A DNA stretch of 64,000 bases from Nocardia spumae (GCF_020733635.1 NZ_JAJFZL010000001.1:806001-870000), one strand, 5' to 3'; shown: positions 44,384-54,109, counted from the stretch's first letter. Numbers and translations are program-made. The notes: generated from the sequence alone by a model not told the origin.

Positions 44384-45280
44384 CTACTTCTCGGCCGCCT
44401 TGTTCTCGGCCCCCTTGTTCTCGGCCGCAGCCGTCGCCGGATGGACCGCGATCAGGCCGAGGCCCGCGCGGCGTTCGCAATGCCGGGCCAGTTCGCGGTA
44501 CGCCGGTTCGCCGATCAACTCGATCAGTTCGGGGGCGTAGGACTGCCAGACCGGACGGCTGCCGACATGGGCGTCCGGCGAACCCGAGCAGTACCAGTGC
44601 AGATCCAGCCCGCCCGGCCCCCAGCCGCGGCGGTCGTATTCGGTGATGGTGGTGCGCAGGATCTGCTCACCGTCGGGGCGATCGATCCAGTCCTGGGTGC
44701 GCCGGATCGGCAGCTGCCAGCAGACCTCGGGCTTCACCGTCAGCGGTTCGACGCCCTGCCGCAGGGCCATGGTGTGTAGCGCGCATCCGATGCCACCGGC
44801 GAATCCCGGGCGGTTGAGGAAGATGCAGGCGCCCTCGTGGCGGCGGGTGCGGATCGCCGGTTCGCCGTCGAGGTCGTCTTCCTCCAGATAGAGCTTCTTG
44901 CGGACCTTGCCCTGGTCGTCGCGCGCCTCGTCGATCAGCTGCCAATCCTGCGGCGTGAGCATTTTCACAGCCTTCTGCAGCTTCTTGCGATCGTCGTCGT
45001 CGCACAGGAAGGCGCCGTGCGAACAGCAGCCGTCGTCCTGGCGGCCCTCGATGATGCCCTGGCACGCGGGTGTGCCGAAGACGCAGGTCCAGCGCGACAG
45101 CAGCCAGGTGAGGTCGGCCGCGATCAGATGCTCGTCGTTGTCGGGATCGACGAATTCGATCCACTCCCGTGGGAAGTCGAGATCGACCTCGGGCGTCGGA
45201 TCGATCTTCGCAGCTGGTCGCGACCCGTCGGTCCTCTGGTCCGGCGAGGTCGGGGCGTGCGCGGATGCTCCTGCGGTCAC
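44384..45280 (-). CDS. Conserved cysteine-rich protein (Rv0495c-like)
   Basis: A 298-residue cytosolic protein with conserved cysteine-rich blocks: F-G-T-P-A-C-Q-G and [13 protein letters not shown] near residues 73-92. Later cysteines lie in G-A-C-I-F-L-N, G-C-A-L-H and E-V-C-W-Q-L. The cysteine pattern suggests a metal or Fe-S site, as in Zn- or Fe-S-binding families, but no reaction is known. GTG 45280 is supported by a minus-strand TAGCGT (45289-45294) eight bases upstream. It ends in an A-E-N-K repeat tail. Divergent from ppx1, as in M. tuberculosis. Confidence 0.78.
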   Translation of the reverse strand: MTAGASAHAPTSPDQRTDGSRPAAKIDPTPEVDLDFPREWIEFVDPDNDEHLIAADLTWLLSRWTCVFGTPACQGIIEGRQDDGCCSHGAFLCDDDDRKKLQKAVKMLTPQDWQLIDEARDDQGKVRKKLYLEEDDLDGEPAIRTRRHEGACIFLNRPGFAGGIGCALHTMALRQGVEPLTVKPEVCWQLPIRRTQDWIDRPDGEQILRTTITEYDRRGWGPGGLDLHWYCSGSPDAHVGSRPVWQSYAPELIELIGEPAYRELARHCERRAGLGLIAVHPATAAAENKGAENKAAEK

Positions 45281-45459
45281 ATCGCCAGACGCTAACAGCT
45301 TCCCTGCTCCGGCCCCAGTCCCGGGCCGCTCGGGTCGCGCGGTGACCACCCCGATGACGAGCTCGGTGGGGTGCCGTCGCGCCGCTTCCTCCGGCCCGTC
45401 CAGCACGCATGTTCCGGTTCGTCCTTCGGACCGGGTACCGGCCCCGGTACCGTGTTCAT

Positions 45460-46455
45460 GTGCGGCTCGGTGTCCTTGATGTGGGAAGCAATACCGTCCA
45501 CCTGCTCGTGGTGGACGCGCATCGGGGTGGGCACCCGATGCCGATGAGCTCGACGAAGGCCACCCTGAGGCTGTCGGAGAACATGGACGACGCGGGCTGC
45601 ATCACCCCCGACGGGGCGGCCAAGCTCACCCGGACGATCGCCGAGTTCGCCAGTATCGCAAAGACTTCCGGCTGTGTGGAGCTGATGCCGTTCGCCACCT
45701 CGGCGCTGCGCGAGGCGGCCAACTCCGATGCCGTGCTGGCCGAGATCCGCGCGCGCACCGGAGTCGAGCTGCGCGTGCTGTCCGGCGTCGACGAAGCGCG
45801 GCTGACCTTCCTCGCCGTGCGGCGCTGGTACGGCTGGAGCGCCGGGCGCATCCTCAATCTCGATATCGGCGGCGGCTCGCTCGAGATGAGCAACGGGTGC
45901 GACGAGGCGCCCGATGCGGCGCTGTCGATGCAATTGGGCGCCGGACGTCTCACCAGGGACTGGCTGCACGACGATCCACCCGGGAAGCGGCGAGTCGCCG
46001 TGCTGCGGGACTGGCTCGATGCCGAATTGGTGATTCCGGCCAAGCAACTACTCGAGGTCGGGCGCCCGGACCTCGCCGTGGGAACGTCCAAGACGTTCCG
46101 CTCACTGGCCCGGCTGACCGGCGCCGCCCCTTCGGCCGCGGGCCCCCGCGCGCGGCGTAGTCTCACCAGTTCCGGTCTGCGGCAGCTGATCGCTTTCATC
46201 TCCCGGATGACCGCCGCCGACCGCGCGGAGTTGGAAGGCGTCAGTTCCGACAGGTCGCAACAATTGGTGGCCGGCGCACTGGTAGCGGAGGCGAGTATGC
46301 GGGCGTTGTCGCTGGATACGCTCGAGATCTGCCCATGGGCGCTGCGCGAGGGACTGATTCTGCGCAAACTGGATACCGACCTGGATATCGATCCGGGTGC
46401 GGGTACTACTCGGTCCATCGGTGTGCCGGGCCCGACCGAAACCGTTTCGCGATGA
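45460..46455 (+). CDS. ppx1: Exopolyphosphatase/guanosine pentaphosphatase family protein (Ppx1)
   Basis: A 331-residue Ppx/GppA protein: first phosphate loop D-V-G-S-N-T-V at the start, the [11 protein letters not shown] second loop, and V-G-T-S-K-T-F. It hydrolyses short-chain polyphosphate or pppGpp terminal phosphate. GTG 45460 is supported by TACCGT (45448-45453) six bases upstream. Single-domain size matches Rv0496. Its place near senX3-regX3 and ppk2 in this window ties it to phosphate metabolism. Confidence 0.93.
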   Translation: MRLGVLDVGSNTVHLLVVDAHRGGHPMPMSSTKATLRLSENMDDAGCITPDGAAKLTRTIAEFASIAKTSGCVELMPFATSALREAANSDAVLAEIRARTGVELRVLSGVDEARLTFLAVRRWYGWSAGRILNLDIGGGSLEMSNGCDEAPDAALSMQLGAGRLTRDWLHDDPPGKRRVAVLRDWLDAELVIPAKQLLEVGRPDLAVGTSKTFRSLARLTGAAPSAAGPRARRSLTSSGLRQLIAFISRMTAADRAELEGVSSDRSQQLVAGALVAEASMRALSLDTLEICPWALREGLILRKLDTDLDIDPGAGTTRSIGVPGPTETVSR

Positions 46456-46492
46456 CGGATGCGGGTATCGGTCATGTCGGAAAGGATCCAGC

Positions 46493-48091
46493 ATGAGTGA
46501 GGATTCGACACAGCTGTCGGTCGCCGAGCTGCTGGCGCGCAACGGCCAGGGAGTTCCGGCTTCGGGTGGTGGGCGCCGGCGGCGTGGCGGACGTGGCATC
46601 GCGGTCACCGATCTGACCGGCGATCTGCCCGAGGTCCGCCCGGGCTCCTCGTCGCATGCCGCGCCCGAGGAAGAGCCGGAACAGCTGCCGGACTTCCAGC
46701 TCGCGACACCCGGCTACGAATCCGAGTCGCCGCTGTCCGGGCCGATCAGCTTCTACGACCCGCTCGCGGCCGGAACCGAGGCGCCGGGGACACCCTCCTG
46801 GGAACAACCGAATTCGTTCCAGCCCAGTTCATTCGACTCCGCGCCGGACGCAGGCGGATACCGGCCGGAACCGAGCTTCGGCGGTTACGGCTCGGCGCCG
46901 GTATCCGATCCCTACGGCGCGGCCCCCGCGCCCAGCTGGCAGGCGGCGCCGGAAAGCGCACCGAGTCCGTTCGGCGCGGACCCCGCCCCCGCGCCTTCCG
47001 GCCGGCGCGCACGCCGGGAACTGCGTGAGGCACTGGCCGAGCGTGAAGCCGCCGACTCGTTCGCGGCATCCGAGGAACCGGTGGATTCGGGTCGGCCCGG
47101 CCGCCGGCACCGGCCGGAGCCCAACGAGCAGAACACGATGGTCGTGCCGCCCTTCGCGCCGCAGCCGGAGGCCGGGCCGACGACCTGGGCGCCGCAGCGC
47201 GCACCCGAACGCGGGCACCGTGAATTCGGTGCACCGGAACCCCGGGAGTTCGGTGCGCCGGACTTCCCGCCGCCGGGTCGCAACGGTGCGCCGGGGTGGA
47301 ACGGGGCCGAGGCTCCGCGGGGCCTGCCGGCCTGGTCGGCCCGACGGCGGCCGGGCGCCCCCGCGCCGGCTCCCGCGCCCCCGCCGCAAGATTTCCACGA
47401 ACCCGATTTCGCCCGTTCGGATTTCGCCGAGCCTGATTTCAACCAGCCCGAATTCGACGAGCACGCCGATCATCGCGATGCCGGTCCGGTCGAGGACCGC
47501 TCCGCCGGATGGTCACTGTCCGGGCGCGATCCGCAACTGCTGTCCGGACAGACCGTTGCCGGAGATCTGCTGCGTGATGCCAATGCACGCGGCGGAGAGA
47601 AGCGACGTGGTCGTGGTCCGCGCCGCGGGGTCATCGATCTGCTCGATCCGGCGGAGGCCGCCACCGAGTTCTACGCGCCGGTCGAACCCGAGGACGAATT
47701 CGACGAGGATCTCGACGACGAGCTGCTCGACGACGAGGAACAGGAACAGCCCTCGCGATGGAAGCGGCCCGCCAAACTGCGGATGCCGGCCGTCCCCTCG
47801 TTCGCATTCCGCGGATCGACCGAGGACGTCAACCGCCGCCAGTGGATGATCCTCGCCGGACAGGCCATCGGAGCGTCGGTCGCGGGAATGTTGCTGTTCA
47901 AGGGCTTCGAGCAGATGTGGGACATCATGCCGTTCGTCGCCCTGATCCTCGCGATGGTCGTGATCCTCGGCCTGGTGGCGCTGGTCCGGGTGCTGCGCCG
48001 CACCGACGACATTCTCAGCACGGTGATCGCCGTCGTTGTGGGCATCTTCGTGACGCTCGGGCCGCTAGCCTTTCTTCTCAGCACGAACTGA
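46493..48091 (+). CDS. Proline-rich membrane protein (Rv0497-like)
   Basis: A 532-residue protein. The first 420 residues are disordered, rich in proline, alanine, glycine and acidic residues. It opens with the conserved S-V-A-E-L-L-A-R-N-G-Q-G and G-R-R-R-R-G-G-R-G motifs, and has E-P-D-F/S-D-F repeats near residue 310. Three membrane helices occupy the C-terminus (about 457-532). Cytoplasmic tail plus small membrane anchor is typical of actinobacterial envelope or division scaffolds. Function unknown. AAAGGA precedes the start. The next gene follows 13 bases later. Confidence 0.78.
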   Translation: MSEDSTQLSVAELLARNGQGVPASGGGRRRRGGRGIAVTDLTGDLPEVRPGSSSHAAPEEEPEQLPDFQLATPGYESESPLSGPISFYDPLAAGTEAPGTPSWEQPNSFQPSSFDSAPDAGGYRPEPSFGGYGSAPVSDPYGAAPAPSWQAAPESAPSPFGADPAPAPSGRRARRELREALAEREAADSFAASEEPVDSGRPGRRHRPEPNEQNTMVVPPFAPQPEAGPTTWAPQRAPERGHREFGAPEPREFGAPDFPPPGRNGAPGWNGAEAPRGLPAWSARRRPGAPAPAPAPPPQDFHEPDFARSDFAEPDFNQPEFDEHADHRDAGPVEDRSAGWSLSGRDPQLLSGQTVAGDLLRDANARGGEKRRGRGPRRGVIDLLDPAEAATEFYAPVEPEDEFDEDLDDELLDDEEQEQPSRWKRPAKLRMPAVPSFAFRGSTEDVNRRQWMILAGQAIGASVAGMLLFKGFEQMWDIMPFVALILAMVVILGLVALVRVLRRTDDILSTVIAVVVGIFVTLGPLAFLLSTN

Positions 48092-48104
48092 GCAGGGAGC
48101 AACA

Positions 48105-49004
48105 GTGGGGCACAGCGGTCAGGCGGGGACCACCGTTCAGGTGGGGTTGTCGACGGCGTCGGTCTACCCGGAAAATACCGAGGCGGCCTTCCGGTACGCC
48201 GCCGAATTGGGCTACGACGGTGTGGAACTGATGGTCTGGGCCGAACCGGCCAGCCAGAACATCTCCACCGTCCAAGAGTATGTGCGCCGCTACTCGGTGC
48301 CGGTGCTGGCCGTGCACGCACCCTGCCTGTTGATCTCCCAGCGGGTATGGGGCGCCGATCCGGTGGCCAAACTCGAACGCAGCGTGCGGACCGCCGAGTC
48401 GCTGGGCGCGGCCACCGTAGTGGTGCATCCGCCGTTTCGCTGGCAGCGTCGCTACGCCGAGGGATTCGCTCAGCAGGTCGGAGAACTCGAGGAGCACAGT
48501 CCGGTCGTGGTCGCGGTCGAGAACATGTTCCCGATGCGCGCCGATTCGCTGTTCGGGCGCACGACGGGTTCGGTGCGCCGCCTGGAACGCCGTGGCGGAC
48601 CCGGACTTTCGGTGACCGCGTTCAGTCCGTCCTACGATCCGACCGATACCGGATTCCGGCACTACACTCTGGACCTGTCCCATACCGCCACCGCCGGGAT
48701 GGACCCGCTGCTGCTGGCCGGACGGATGGGCAGCGGCCTGGCGCATCTTCATCTCGCCGACGGCCGTGGCGCGGCACATGACGAACACCTCGTCCCCGGC
48801 GAGGGTGCGCAGCCCTGTGTGGAAGTGTGTGAATCATTGGTGCGCAACGGTTTCCAGGGCCACGCGGTCATCGAGGTGAACACCCAGAACGCCCGCACCA
48901 CCAGTGACCGCGCCGCCATGCTGGCGCGATCGCTGCACTTCGCGCGAACCCATCTGAACAACCTGCGACCCGCCCCCGACCCGGAGCCCACCGGCGCGCG
49001 GTAG
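48105..49004 (+). CDS. Sugar phosphate isomerase/epimerase-type TIM barrel (Rv0498-like)
   Basis: A 299-residue AP-endonuclease-2-like TIM barrel. Metal-site features are V-V-V-H-P-P-F, the glutamate in V-A-V-E-N-M-F-P, H in L-D-L-S-H-T, and H-L-H-L-A-D. The family covers inosose dehydratases and sugar epimerases; substrate unknown. GCAGGGAG lies before the GTG start, and it is probably in one operon with the Rv0497-like gene. Confidence 0.85.
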   Translation: MGHSGQAGTTVQVGLSTASVYPENTEAAFRYAAELGYDGVELMVWAEPASQNISTVQEYVRRYSVPVLAVHAPCLLISQRVWGADPVAKLERSVRTAESLGAATVVVHPPFRWQRRYAEGFAQQVGELEEHSPVVVAVENMFPMRADSLFGRTTGSVRRLERRGGPGLSVTAFSPSYDPTDTGFRHYTLDLSHTATAGMDPLLLAGRMGSGLAHLHLADGRGAAHDEHLVPGEGAQPCVEVCESLVRNGFQGHAVIEVNTQNARTTSDRAAMLARSLHFARTHLNNLRPAPDPEPTGAR

Positions 49005-49223
49005 CCGCGTTGTCGGCCTCCGCTCCGGCGGGTTCTCGGCCCCGCGGCCTCGAACTTCCCTGGTGTAACGGTCTCGTAGGCGTTGCCTCGGGTCCGGTGG
49101 CGGCGGCGCCGGGTTGCGGGTTGTCTCACACTCGGTGGGGAATGTTCCGTTGTTCGGGCACACTTATACGCTGTACGAGGCCGGGGGCGGGACTTCCGGC
49201 CGGGATCGATAGAGGAGCGGCGG

Positions 49224-50111
49224 GTGACGGAGCTGACGATCGAGACGGCGCGGACGGATCTGGACGACGCACCGTTCAGCCGGGTCTGCGCGGTCACCGA
49301 ACTGGAAGTCGGTACCGAGTTCGCTCGCTACGGCGGCGTCATCGACCCGGTGTGGACCATCGGTAAGAAACTGCACGGCGGGACCATGGTGGCCGCTTCG
49401 GCCGCCGCCGCGACCGCCCGTCTGCGTACCGCGCATCCGGGCCTCGCCGAGATGCTCCCGATCGCGGCCAGCACCGACTTCCTCGGCGCCCCGGATCCGG
49501 GCGAGGTCGAATACCGGGTGCGGATCCGCAAGACGGGCCGCCAGATCTGTTCGGTCGACACCGATCTGGTGCAGGGCGGGCGCACCATGGTGCATTCGGC
49601 ATTCACCTTCGGCCACCTCGACGATGCCAAGCCGGCCTACCGCCGTGCGGCGGTCACCGATATGCCACCCGAGCCGCCCGCCGACGCCCTCGGCTACGAA
49701 CCGGATTCGACCATGGGCCGCCTGGTGCACGTCTCCCAGGGGGCGTCGGTGGCGATCGATCCGGGATGGGCGCGTTTCCTGTCCGGCGAACAGGGGGAGC
49801 CGCGCCTGCGGCTGTGGATCCGGCCGCGTGCCGCCGACGGCCGCGACCTCGATGTCGCCGCGTATTTCGCCATGATGGCCGGCGATATGAGTCCGCCGGT
49901 GCCGATGAACATGGGGCGTTTCGGCTGGGCCCCCACGGTCCAGCTCACCACCTACCTGCGGCGCCGCCCGGCCCCGGGCTGGCTGCGCGTGATCGCGACC
50001 GCCCAGGAGATCGGTGAGCGCATGTTCGACGAGGATCAGCTGGTGCTCGACAGCACCGGCGCCGTGGTCGCGCAGACGCGTCAGCTCGCGCTGATTCCGT
50101 TGTCGCGCTGA
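49224..50111 (+). CDS. Acyl-CoA thioesterase family protein (Rv0499-like)
   Basis: A 295-residue double-hotdog protein. The first hotdog has K-L-H-G-G-T-M-V-A-A-S-A and the second M-N-M-G-R-F-G-W-A-P-T-V-Q. TesB-like thioesterases hydrolyse acyl-CoA; the cognate chain length is unknown. GTG 49224 is fixed by GAGGAG seven to eight bases upstream. About 219 bases without a gene precede it. Confidence 0.83.
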   Translation: MTELTIETARTDLDDAPFSRVCAVTELEVGTEFARYGGVIDPVWTIGKKLHGGTMVAASAAAATARLRTAHPGLAEMLPIAASTDFLGAPDPGEVEYRVRIRKTGRQICSVDTDLVQGGRTMVHSAFTFGHLDDAKPAYRRAAVTDMPPEPPADALGYEPDSTMGRLVHVSQGASVAIDPGWARFLSGEQGEPRLRLWIRPRAADGRDLDVAAYFAMMAGDMSPPVPMNMGRFGWAPTVQLTTYLRRRPAPGWLRVIATAQEIGERMFDEDQLVLDSTGAVVAQTRQLALIPLSR

Positions 50112-50170
50112 GTGCCCGCTGATCGCCCCTGCCCTCCGGGAACCGGACGGCACCGATAGCCTTGGACGCC

Positions 50171-50989
50171 ATGACGAGAATTGCGGTGATCGGTGGCGGA
50201 CGGATCGGCGAGGCGTTGATCGCCGGGCTGCTCGAGGCCGGGCGCCCGGGTAAGGACTTGGTTGTTGTCGAGTCGGTCGAGGCCCGTGCGCAGGTGCTGC
50301 GGGAGCGGTTCGGCATCCGGGTTACCGACAGCCTGGCCGAGGCGGCGACGGGCACCGACGTCCTGGTGGTCGCGGTGAAGCCGCACGATGTCGACGCCGT
50401 ACTGACCGAACTGGGCAAACTCGAACTCGACAACGATCGCGATCAGATCCTGGTGTCGCTGGCCGCCGGTGTCACCACGGCCCGGGTGGAATCCAAACTG
50501 CCCGCCGGATTCCCCGTCGTGCGGGTGATGCCGAACACCCCGATGCTGGTCGGCCAGGGCATGAGCGCGATCGCGCCGGGCCGCTACGCCAAGTCCGCCG
50601 CGCTGAACACGGTCGCGGAACTGCTCGGCGCGGTAGGCAAGGTCGTCACGGTATCCGAGGGCCAGATGGATGCGGTCACCGCGGTCTCCGGTTCGGGACC
50701 GGCGTATTTCTTCCTCGTGGTCGAGGCGATGGTGGAGGCGGGCGTCGGCCTCGGCCTCACCCGTGATGTGGCCACCGGCCTGGTGGTCCAGACCATGCTG
50801 GGCTCGGCGGCCCTGCTCGAGGAGTCCGGACAGGATGCCGCGGAACTGCGCGCGGCGGTGACCTCCCCGGCGGGCACCACGGCCGCGGCCGTGCGCGAAC
50901 TCGAGCGCGGCGGCGTGCGCTCGGCGTTCTGGGAGGCGCTGCACGCCGCCAAGCGCCGTTCGGTCGAACAGGGGGCGACTGGCGAGTAA
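50171..50989 (+). CDS. proC: Pyrroline-5-carboxylate reductase
   Basis: A 272-residue enzyme completing proline synthesis with NAD(P)H. The Rossmann loop is I-G-G-G-R-I-G-E-A near residue 7, V-R-V-M-P-N-T-P-M-L-V is the conserved mid-motif, and G-S-G-P-A-Y-F-F the C-terminal signature. TAGCTT (50158-50163) seven bases before ATG 50171 suggests leaderless expression. Confidence 0.96.
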   Translation: MTRIAVIGGGRIGEALIAGLLEAGRPGKDLVVVESVEARAQVLRERFGIRVTDSLAEAATGTDVLVVAVKPHDVDAVLTELGKLELDNDRDQILVSLAAGVTTARVESKLPAGFPVVRVMPNTPMLVGQGMSAIAPGRYAKSAALNTVAELLGAVGKVVTVSEGQMDAVTAVSGSGPAYFFLVVEAMVEAGVGLGLTRDVATGLVVQTMLGSAALLEESGQDAAELRAAVTSPAGTTAAAVRELERGGVRSAFWEALHAAKRRSVEQGATGE

Positions 50990-51168
50990 CCGTCGCATGG
51001 CAGTCGGATGTCGTCCGGCGTGTGGCATGACATCGGCCGGTGACACTGCTATTTCTCCCACCCGTCGCAGCAATCCCACTGGTCCCGCTAAGCTCAGGGG
51101 AGCACGTGCGTGTCTGTTCCGCCGGTGGGGAAGCCGGCGGCGCGGACGTGCCGGAGGTCAGTGGTCCA

Positions 51169-51396
51169 ATGATGTCTGGAAACAGCTCTGCGAGTCCCGG
51201 TCCTGTCATCGGCGGAGGAGGAACCCAGTTCCTCACCGTTGCCGAGGTGGCGAATCTGATGCGGGTTTCCAAGATGACGGTGTATCGGCTGGTTCATTCG
51301 GGAGAACTACCCGCGGTGAGAGTCGGCCGATCGTTCCGGGTGCACGCCAAGGCGGTGCACGACTACCTGCAGACGTCGTACTTCGACGCCGGGTAG
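51169..51396 (+). CDS. BldC-like MerR-type helix-turn-helix protein (Rv0500A-like)
   Basis: A 75-residue excisionase/BldC-type DNA-binding protein: L-T-V-A-E-V-A-N-L-M-R-V-S-K-M-T-V-Y-R-L in pieces forms the helix-turn-helix, followed by the wing R-V-G-R-S-F-R. BldC proteins regulate development in Streptomyces; mycobacterial relatives are small nucleoid or regulatory proteins. Start at ATG 51169 or 51172; GGAGG lies 12 bases upstream. Same place as Rv0500A after proC. Confidence 0.85.
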   Translation: MMSGNSSASPGPVIGGGGTQFLTVAEVANLMRVSKMTVYRLVHSGELPAVRVGRSFRVHAKAVHDYLQTSYFDAG

Positions 51397-51655
51397 AAAC
51401 GTGTGAGCGGCCGGGGTCGGAACGGGTCGGTACAGCCGATCCGGGGTATCGACGGGTCGGGCGCCGGAGGTGCCCGTTTCGTTCGCCGTGGGTTGGCCCG
51501 GTACGATGAACCACCGTTGTGTTACCCGCTGTCGATCTGGGGTCAGGTCGCCAGCTGAACACTGGTTGCCAGGCGGCCGCCGAGCGAACCGGAAGATGGG
51601 CGTACGTAACCGGCGTGCGTGCCGAGGGTAGAGAGAGAACGCGAGGAACAACCCT

Positions 51656-51757
51656 ATGGGTTCTGTGATCAAGAAGCGCCGTAAGCGGATGTCGAAGAAG
51701 AAGCACCGCAAGCTGCTTCGCCGTACCCGTGTGCAGCGTCGCAAACTCGGCAAGTAA
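51656..51757 (+). CDS. 30S ribosomal protein bS22 (AURKAIP1/COX24-type), 33 residues
   Basis: A tiny, extremely basic protein, [16 protein letters not shown] and so on, ending R-K-L-G-K. It matches the actinobacterial bS22 protein found in mycobacterial ribosomes (Rv0500B position). GAGGA lies eight bases before the ATG. A promoter with -10 TACGAT (51502-51507) would give a leader of about 145 bases. A perfect terminator follows. Confidence 0.96.
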
Positions 51758-51777
51758 GCCTACGCGCTGAACGTTAG

Positions 51778-51818
51778 CCGGAAGCCCGTCATCGAGTTCG
51801 ATGACGGGCTTCCGGTTT
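51778..51818 (+). terminator. Perfect 18-bp terminator after bS22
   Basis: CCGGAAGCCCGTCATCGA (51778-51795) is exactly complementary to 51798-51815 and is followed by TTT. It cleanly separates bS22 from the epimerase gene. Confidence 0.85.
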
Positions 51819-51950
51819 GTTATCCGCGAGTTTTCGAGCCCCGTGTTTCCGGTGACTGAAGTCATCGTTAGATCCTGGTAAATACTCTCGGCGACCTTCG
51901 TCACAGCCGCTACTCTGGAACGCGGAACAAGCCAAAGCAGGGGTGCACAG

Positions 51951-53057
51951 GTGGGATTCGGCGTGGGTTCTGATATGCGTGATGGCCATACGGCCGGCCG
52001 CGACGACCAGTCGCCCAAGGTCGTCCTGGTCACCGGTGCGAGCCGCTTCTTCGGCGGCAATGTCGTCACGCGACTGGTGGCCGATCCGGCCGTGGAACGA
52101 GTCATCGCGGTGGATGCCCGGATGCCCAGCCGCGATCTGCTGCGCCGGATGGGGCGGGCGGAATTCGTTCGCGCCGATATTCGAAACCCGTTGATCCGTA
52201 AGGTGATCGACGGCAACCAGGTCGATACGGTGGTGCATCCGGCGGCATTGTCCCGCCCGCCGGCCGGCGGTGGTCGCGCCGCGATGAAGGATTACAACGT
52301 CTTCGGCGCCATGCAGCTGATGGCGGTATGCCAGAAGGCTCCCAGCGTGCGCCGCGTAGTGGTCCGCTCCTCGTCCGCGGTGTACGGGTGCGGGCCGAAG
52401 GATCCGGCGAAATTCACCGAGGAAATGAGTGCGCGCACGCCACCGCACGGCTGGTTCGCGCGCGATATGATCGAAGTCGAGGGTTTTGCTCGTGGTCTGG
52501 CGCGTCGGCGCCCGGATGTCGCCGTAGTAATTCTTCGATTTCCACCGATTGTGGGGCCGCGGCTGGCGAGCCGGGGAGTGCAATATTTCCGTTCCCCGAT
52601 CACGCCGACGATCTTCGGCCGTGACCCTCGCATGCAGTTGTTGCACGAAGAGGACGCGATTGCGGCGCTGGCCCATGCCGCGCAGTCCGCGCCCGGCGGG
52701 ACTTTCAATGTCGCCGGGGACGGGGCGCTGGCGTTGTCCCAGGCCATCCGCCGCGCGGGTCGCGTCGAATTACCTGTGCCGATGAGCGTGTTCCAGACTG
52801 TCGGCCGATCGTTCATGGGCCCCGTGATGCGGGAGTTCACCAGCGAGCAGATCGACTATTTCCACTACGGCTGTGGATTGGACACAACGAGAATGCGTAC
52901 CGAACTCGGCTTCGCACCGCGCTGGACAACGGTGCAGGCGTTCGACGACTTCATCGGGGGCGCAGCGTTGCGGCCCGTCATAGATCCGCGATGGATCGAC
53001 GCTGCAGAAACCAGACTCCTCGGCCTCGTCGGGGCCGGGACGGGAGCACATCGATGA
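51951..53057 (+). CDS. NAD-dependent epimerase/dehydratase-like extended SDR (GalE2 position)
   Basis: A 368-residue extended SDR. The Rossmann loop is reduced to V-T-G-A-S-R-F-F-G-G and the S-S-S-A-V-Y-G motif carries the serine. Where Y-x-x-x-K is expected the sequence reads W-F-A-R-D-M-I-E, so the usual tyrosine and lysine are missing. It may bind sugars or lipids rather than catalyse the classical reaction, or use an atypical set of residues. ATGA overlap with the following acyltransferase gene indicates a two-gene operon, as with Rv0501-Rv0502. Confidence 0.78.
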   Translation: MGFGVGSDMRDGHTAGRDDQSPKVVLVTGASRFFGGNVVTRLVADPAVERVIAVDARMPSRDLLRRMGRAEFVRADIRNPLIRKVIDGNQVDTVVHPAALSRPPAGGGRAAMKDYNVFGAMQLMAVCQKAPSVRRVVVRSSSAVYGCGPKDPAKFTEEMSARTPPHGWFARDMIEVEGFARGLARRRPDVAVVILRFPPIVGPRLASRGVQYFRSPITPTIFGRDPRMQLLHEEDAIAALAHAAQSAPGGTFNVAGDGALALSQAIRRAGRVELPVPMSVFQTVGRSFMGPVMREFTSEQIDYFHYGCGLDTTRMRTELGFAPRWTTVQAFDDFIGGAALRPVIDPRWIDAAETRLLGLVGAGTGAHR

Positions 53058-54064
53058 ACGACGTTGCCAAGGTCATTCACCTGCACGAGACGGATTTCGA
53101 GTCCCGACAACGTCCGGCGGCGCGCCGTTGGGCGGGGCAGCCGGTGCTGGAGCCGGTCACCTCGCTGACCGAACGGCTGGCCGAATCCGCACCGCCGCGC
53201 TCACTGGGCGACCTGGTCCGAGGCACGGTCGCCGGCGGTATCCGCGGCGCCGCCGATTTCGCCCGCCGGCGGCTCACCGGTGACTACCAGGTCGACGAGT
53301 TCGGTCTGGACCAGCATCTGCTCGAGTCGGTCATCCTGCCCGCGCTGCGACCGTTGTCGGATCTGTGGTTCCGGGTGGAGGTCAACGGGATCGAGAACAT
53401 TCCCGCCTCCGGCGGCGCGCTGGTGGTCTCCAACCACGCCGGCGTGGTGCCGCTGGACGCGCTGATGGTGCAGCTGGCGGTGCACGACCGGCATCCCGAT
53501 CATCGTGCGCTGCGGCTGCTGGCCGCCGATCTGGTGTTCGAACTTCCGGTCGTCGGCGGGCTGGCCCGCAAGGCCGGCCATACCCTCGCCTGCCCCGCCG
53601 ACGCCGAGCGGCTGCTGCGGTCGGGTGAGGTCGCCGGGGTGTTCCCCGAGGGTTTCAAGGGCGTCGGCAAGCCGTATTCCGAGCGCTACAAGTTGCAGCG
53701 CTTCGGCCGGGGCGGCTTCGTGTCGGCGGCGGTCAAGACCGGGGTGCCGATCATTCCGTGCTCCATCGTCGGGTCCGAGGAGATCTACCCGAAACTCGCC
53801 GATATCAAGCCGCTGGCGCGCCTGCTCGGGCTGCCCTATTTCCCGGTGACGCCGACATTCCCGCATCTGGGTCTGCTGGGCACCGTCCCGCTGCCCTCGA
53901 AGTGGACGATCGAATTCGGTGCGCCCATCTCCACCGACAACTTTCCGGCCGAGGCGGCCGACGATCCGATGACCATGTTCGAGGTCACCGATCAGGTTCG
54001 CGAAACAATTCAGCAGACGCTGTACAAATTGCTGACCAAGCGGCGCAATCCGTTCACCGGCTGA
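53054..54064 (+). CDS. PlsC/LPLAT-type acyltransferase (Rv0502-like)
   Basis: A 336-residue acyltransferase. H128 in S-N-H-A-G-V-V-P-L-D is the catalytic histidine, but the aspartate follows after six residues instead of the usual four (N-H-x6-D). F-P-E-G-F-K-G-V-G-K is the second block. DGAT/MGAT-like LPLAT proteins use this spacing. Probably transfers fatty acyl groups in envelope or storage lipids together with the upstream epimerase-like protein. A hairpin terminator follows. Confidence 0.85.
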   Translation: MNDVAKVIHLHETDFESRQRPAARRWAGQPVLEPVTSLTERLAESAPPRSLGDLVRGTVAGGIRGAADFARRRLTGDYQVDEFGLDQHLLESVILPALRPLSDLWFRVEVNGIENIPASGGALVVSNHAGVVPLDALMVQLAVHDRHPDHRALRLLAADLVFELPVVGGLARKAGHTLACPADAERLLRSGEVAGVFPEGFKGVGKPYSERYKLQRFGRGGFVSAAVKTGVPIIPCSIVGSEEIYPKLADIKPLARLLGLPYFPVTPTFPHLGLLGTVPLPSKWTIEFGAPISTDNFPAEAADDPMTMFEVTDQVRETIQQTLYKLLTKRRNPFTG

Positions 54065-54074
54065 TGCGAAGCCG

Positions 54075-54103
54075 CCGCCGGTCACCTCATCGGTGACCGG
54101 CGG
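54075..54103. terminator. Hairpin between acyltransferase and serB1
   Basis: CCGCCGGTCACC (54075-54086) pairs exactly with GGTGACCGGCGG (54092-54103) over a five-base loop. It lies between two convergent genes and may terminate both. Confidence 0.75.
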
Positions 54104-54109
54104 TTCCGC

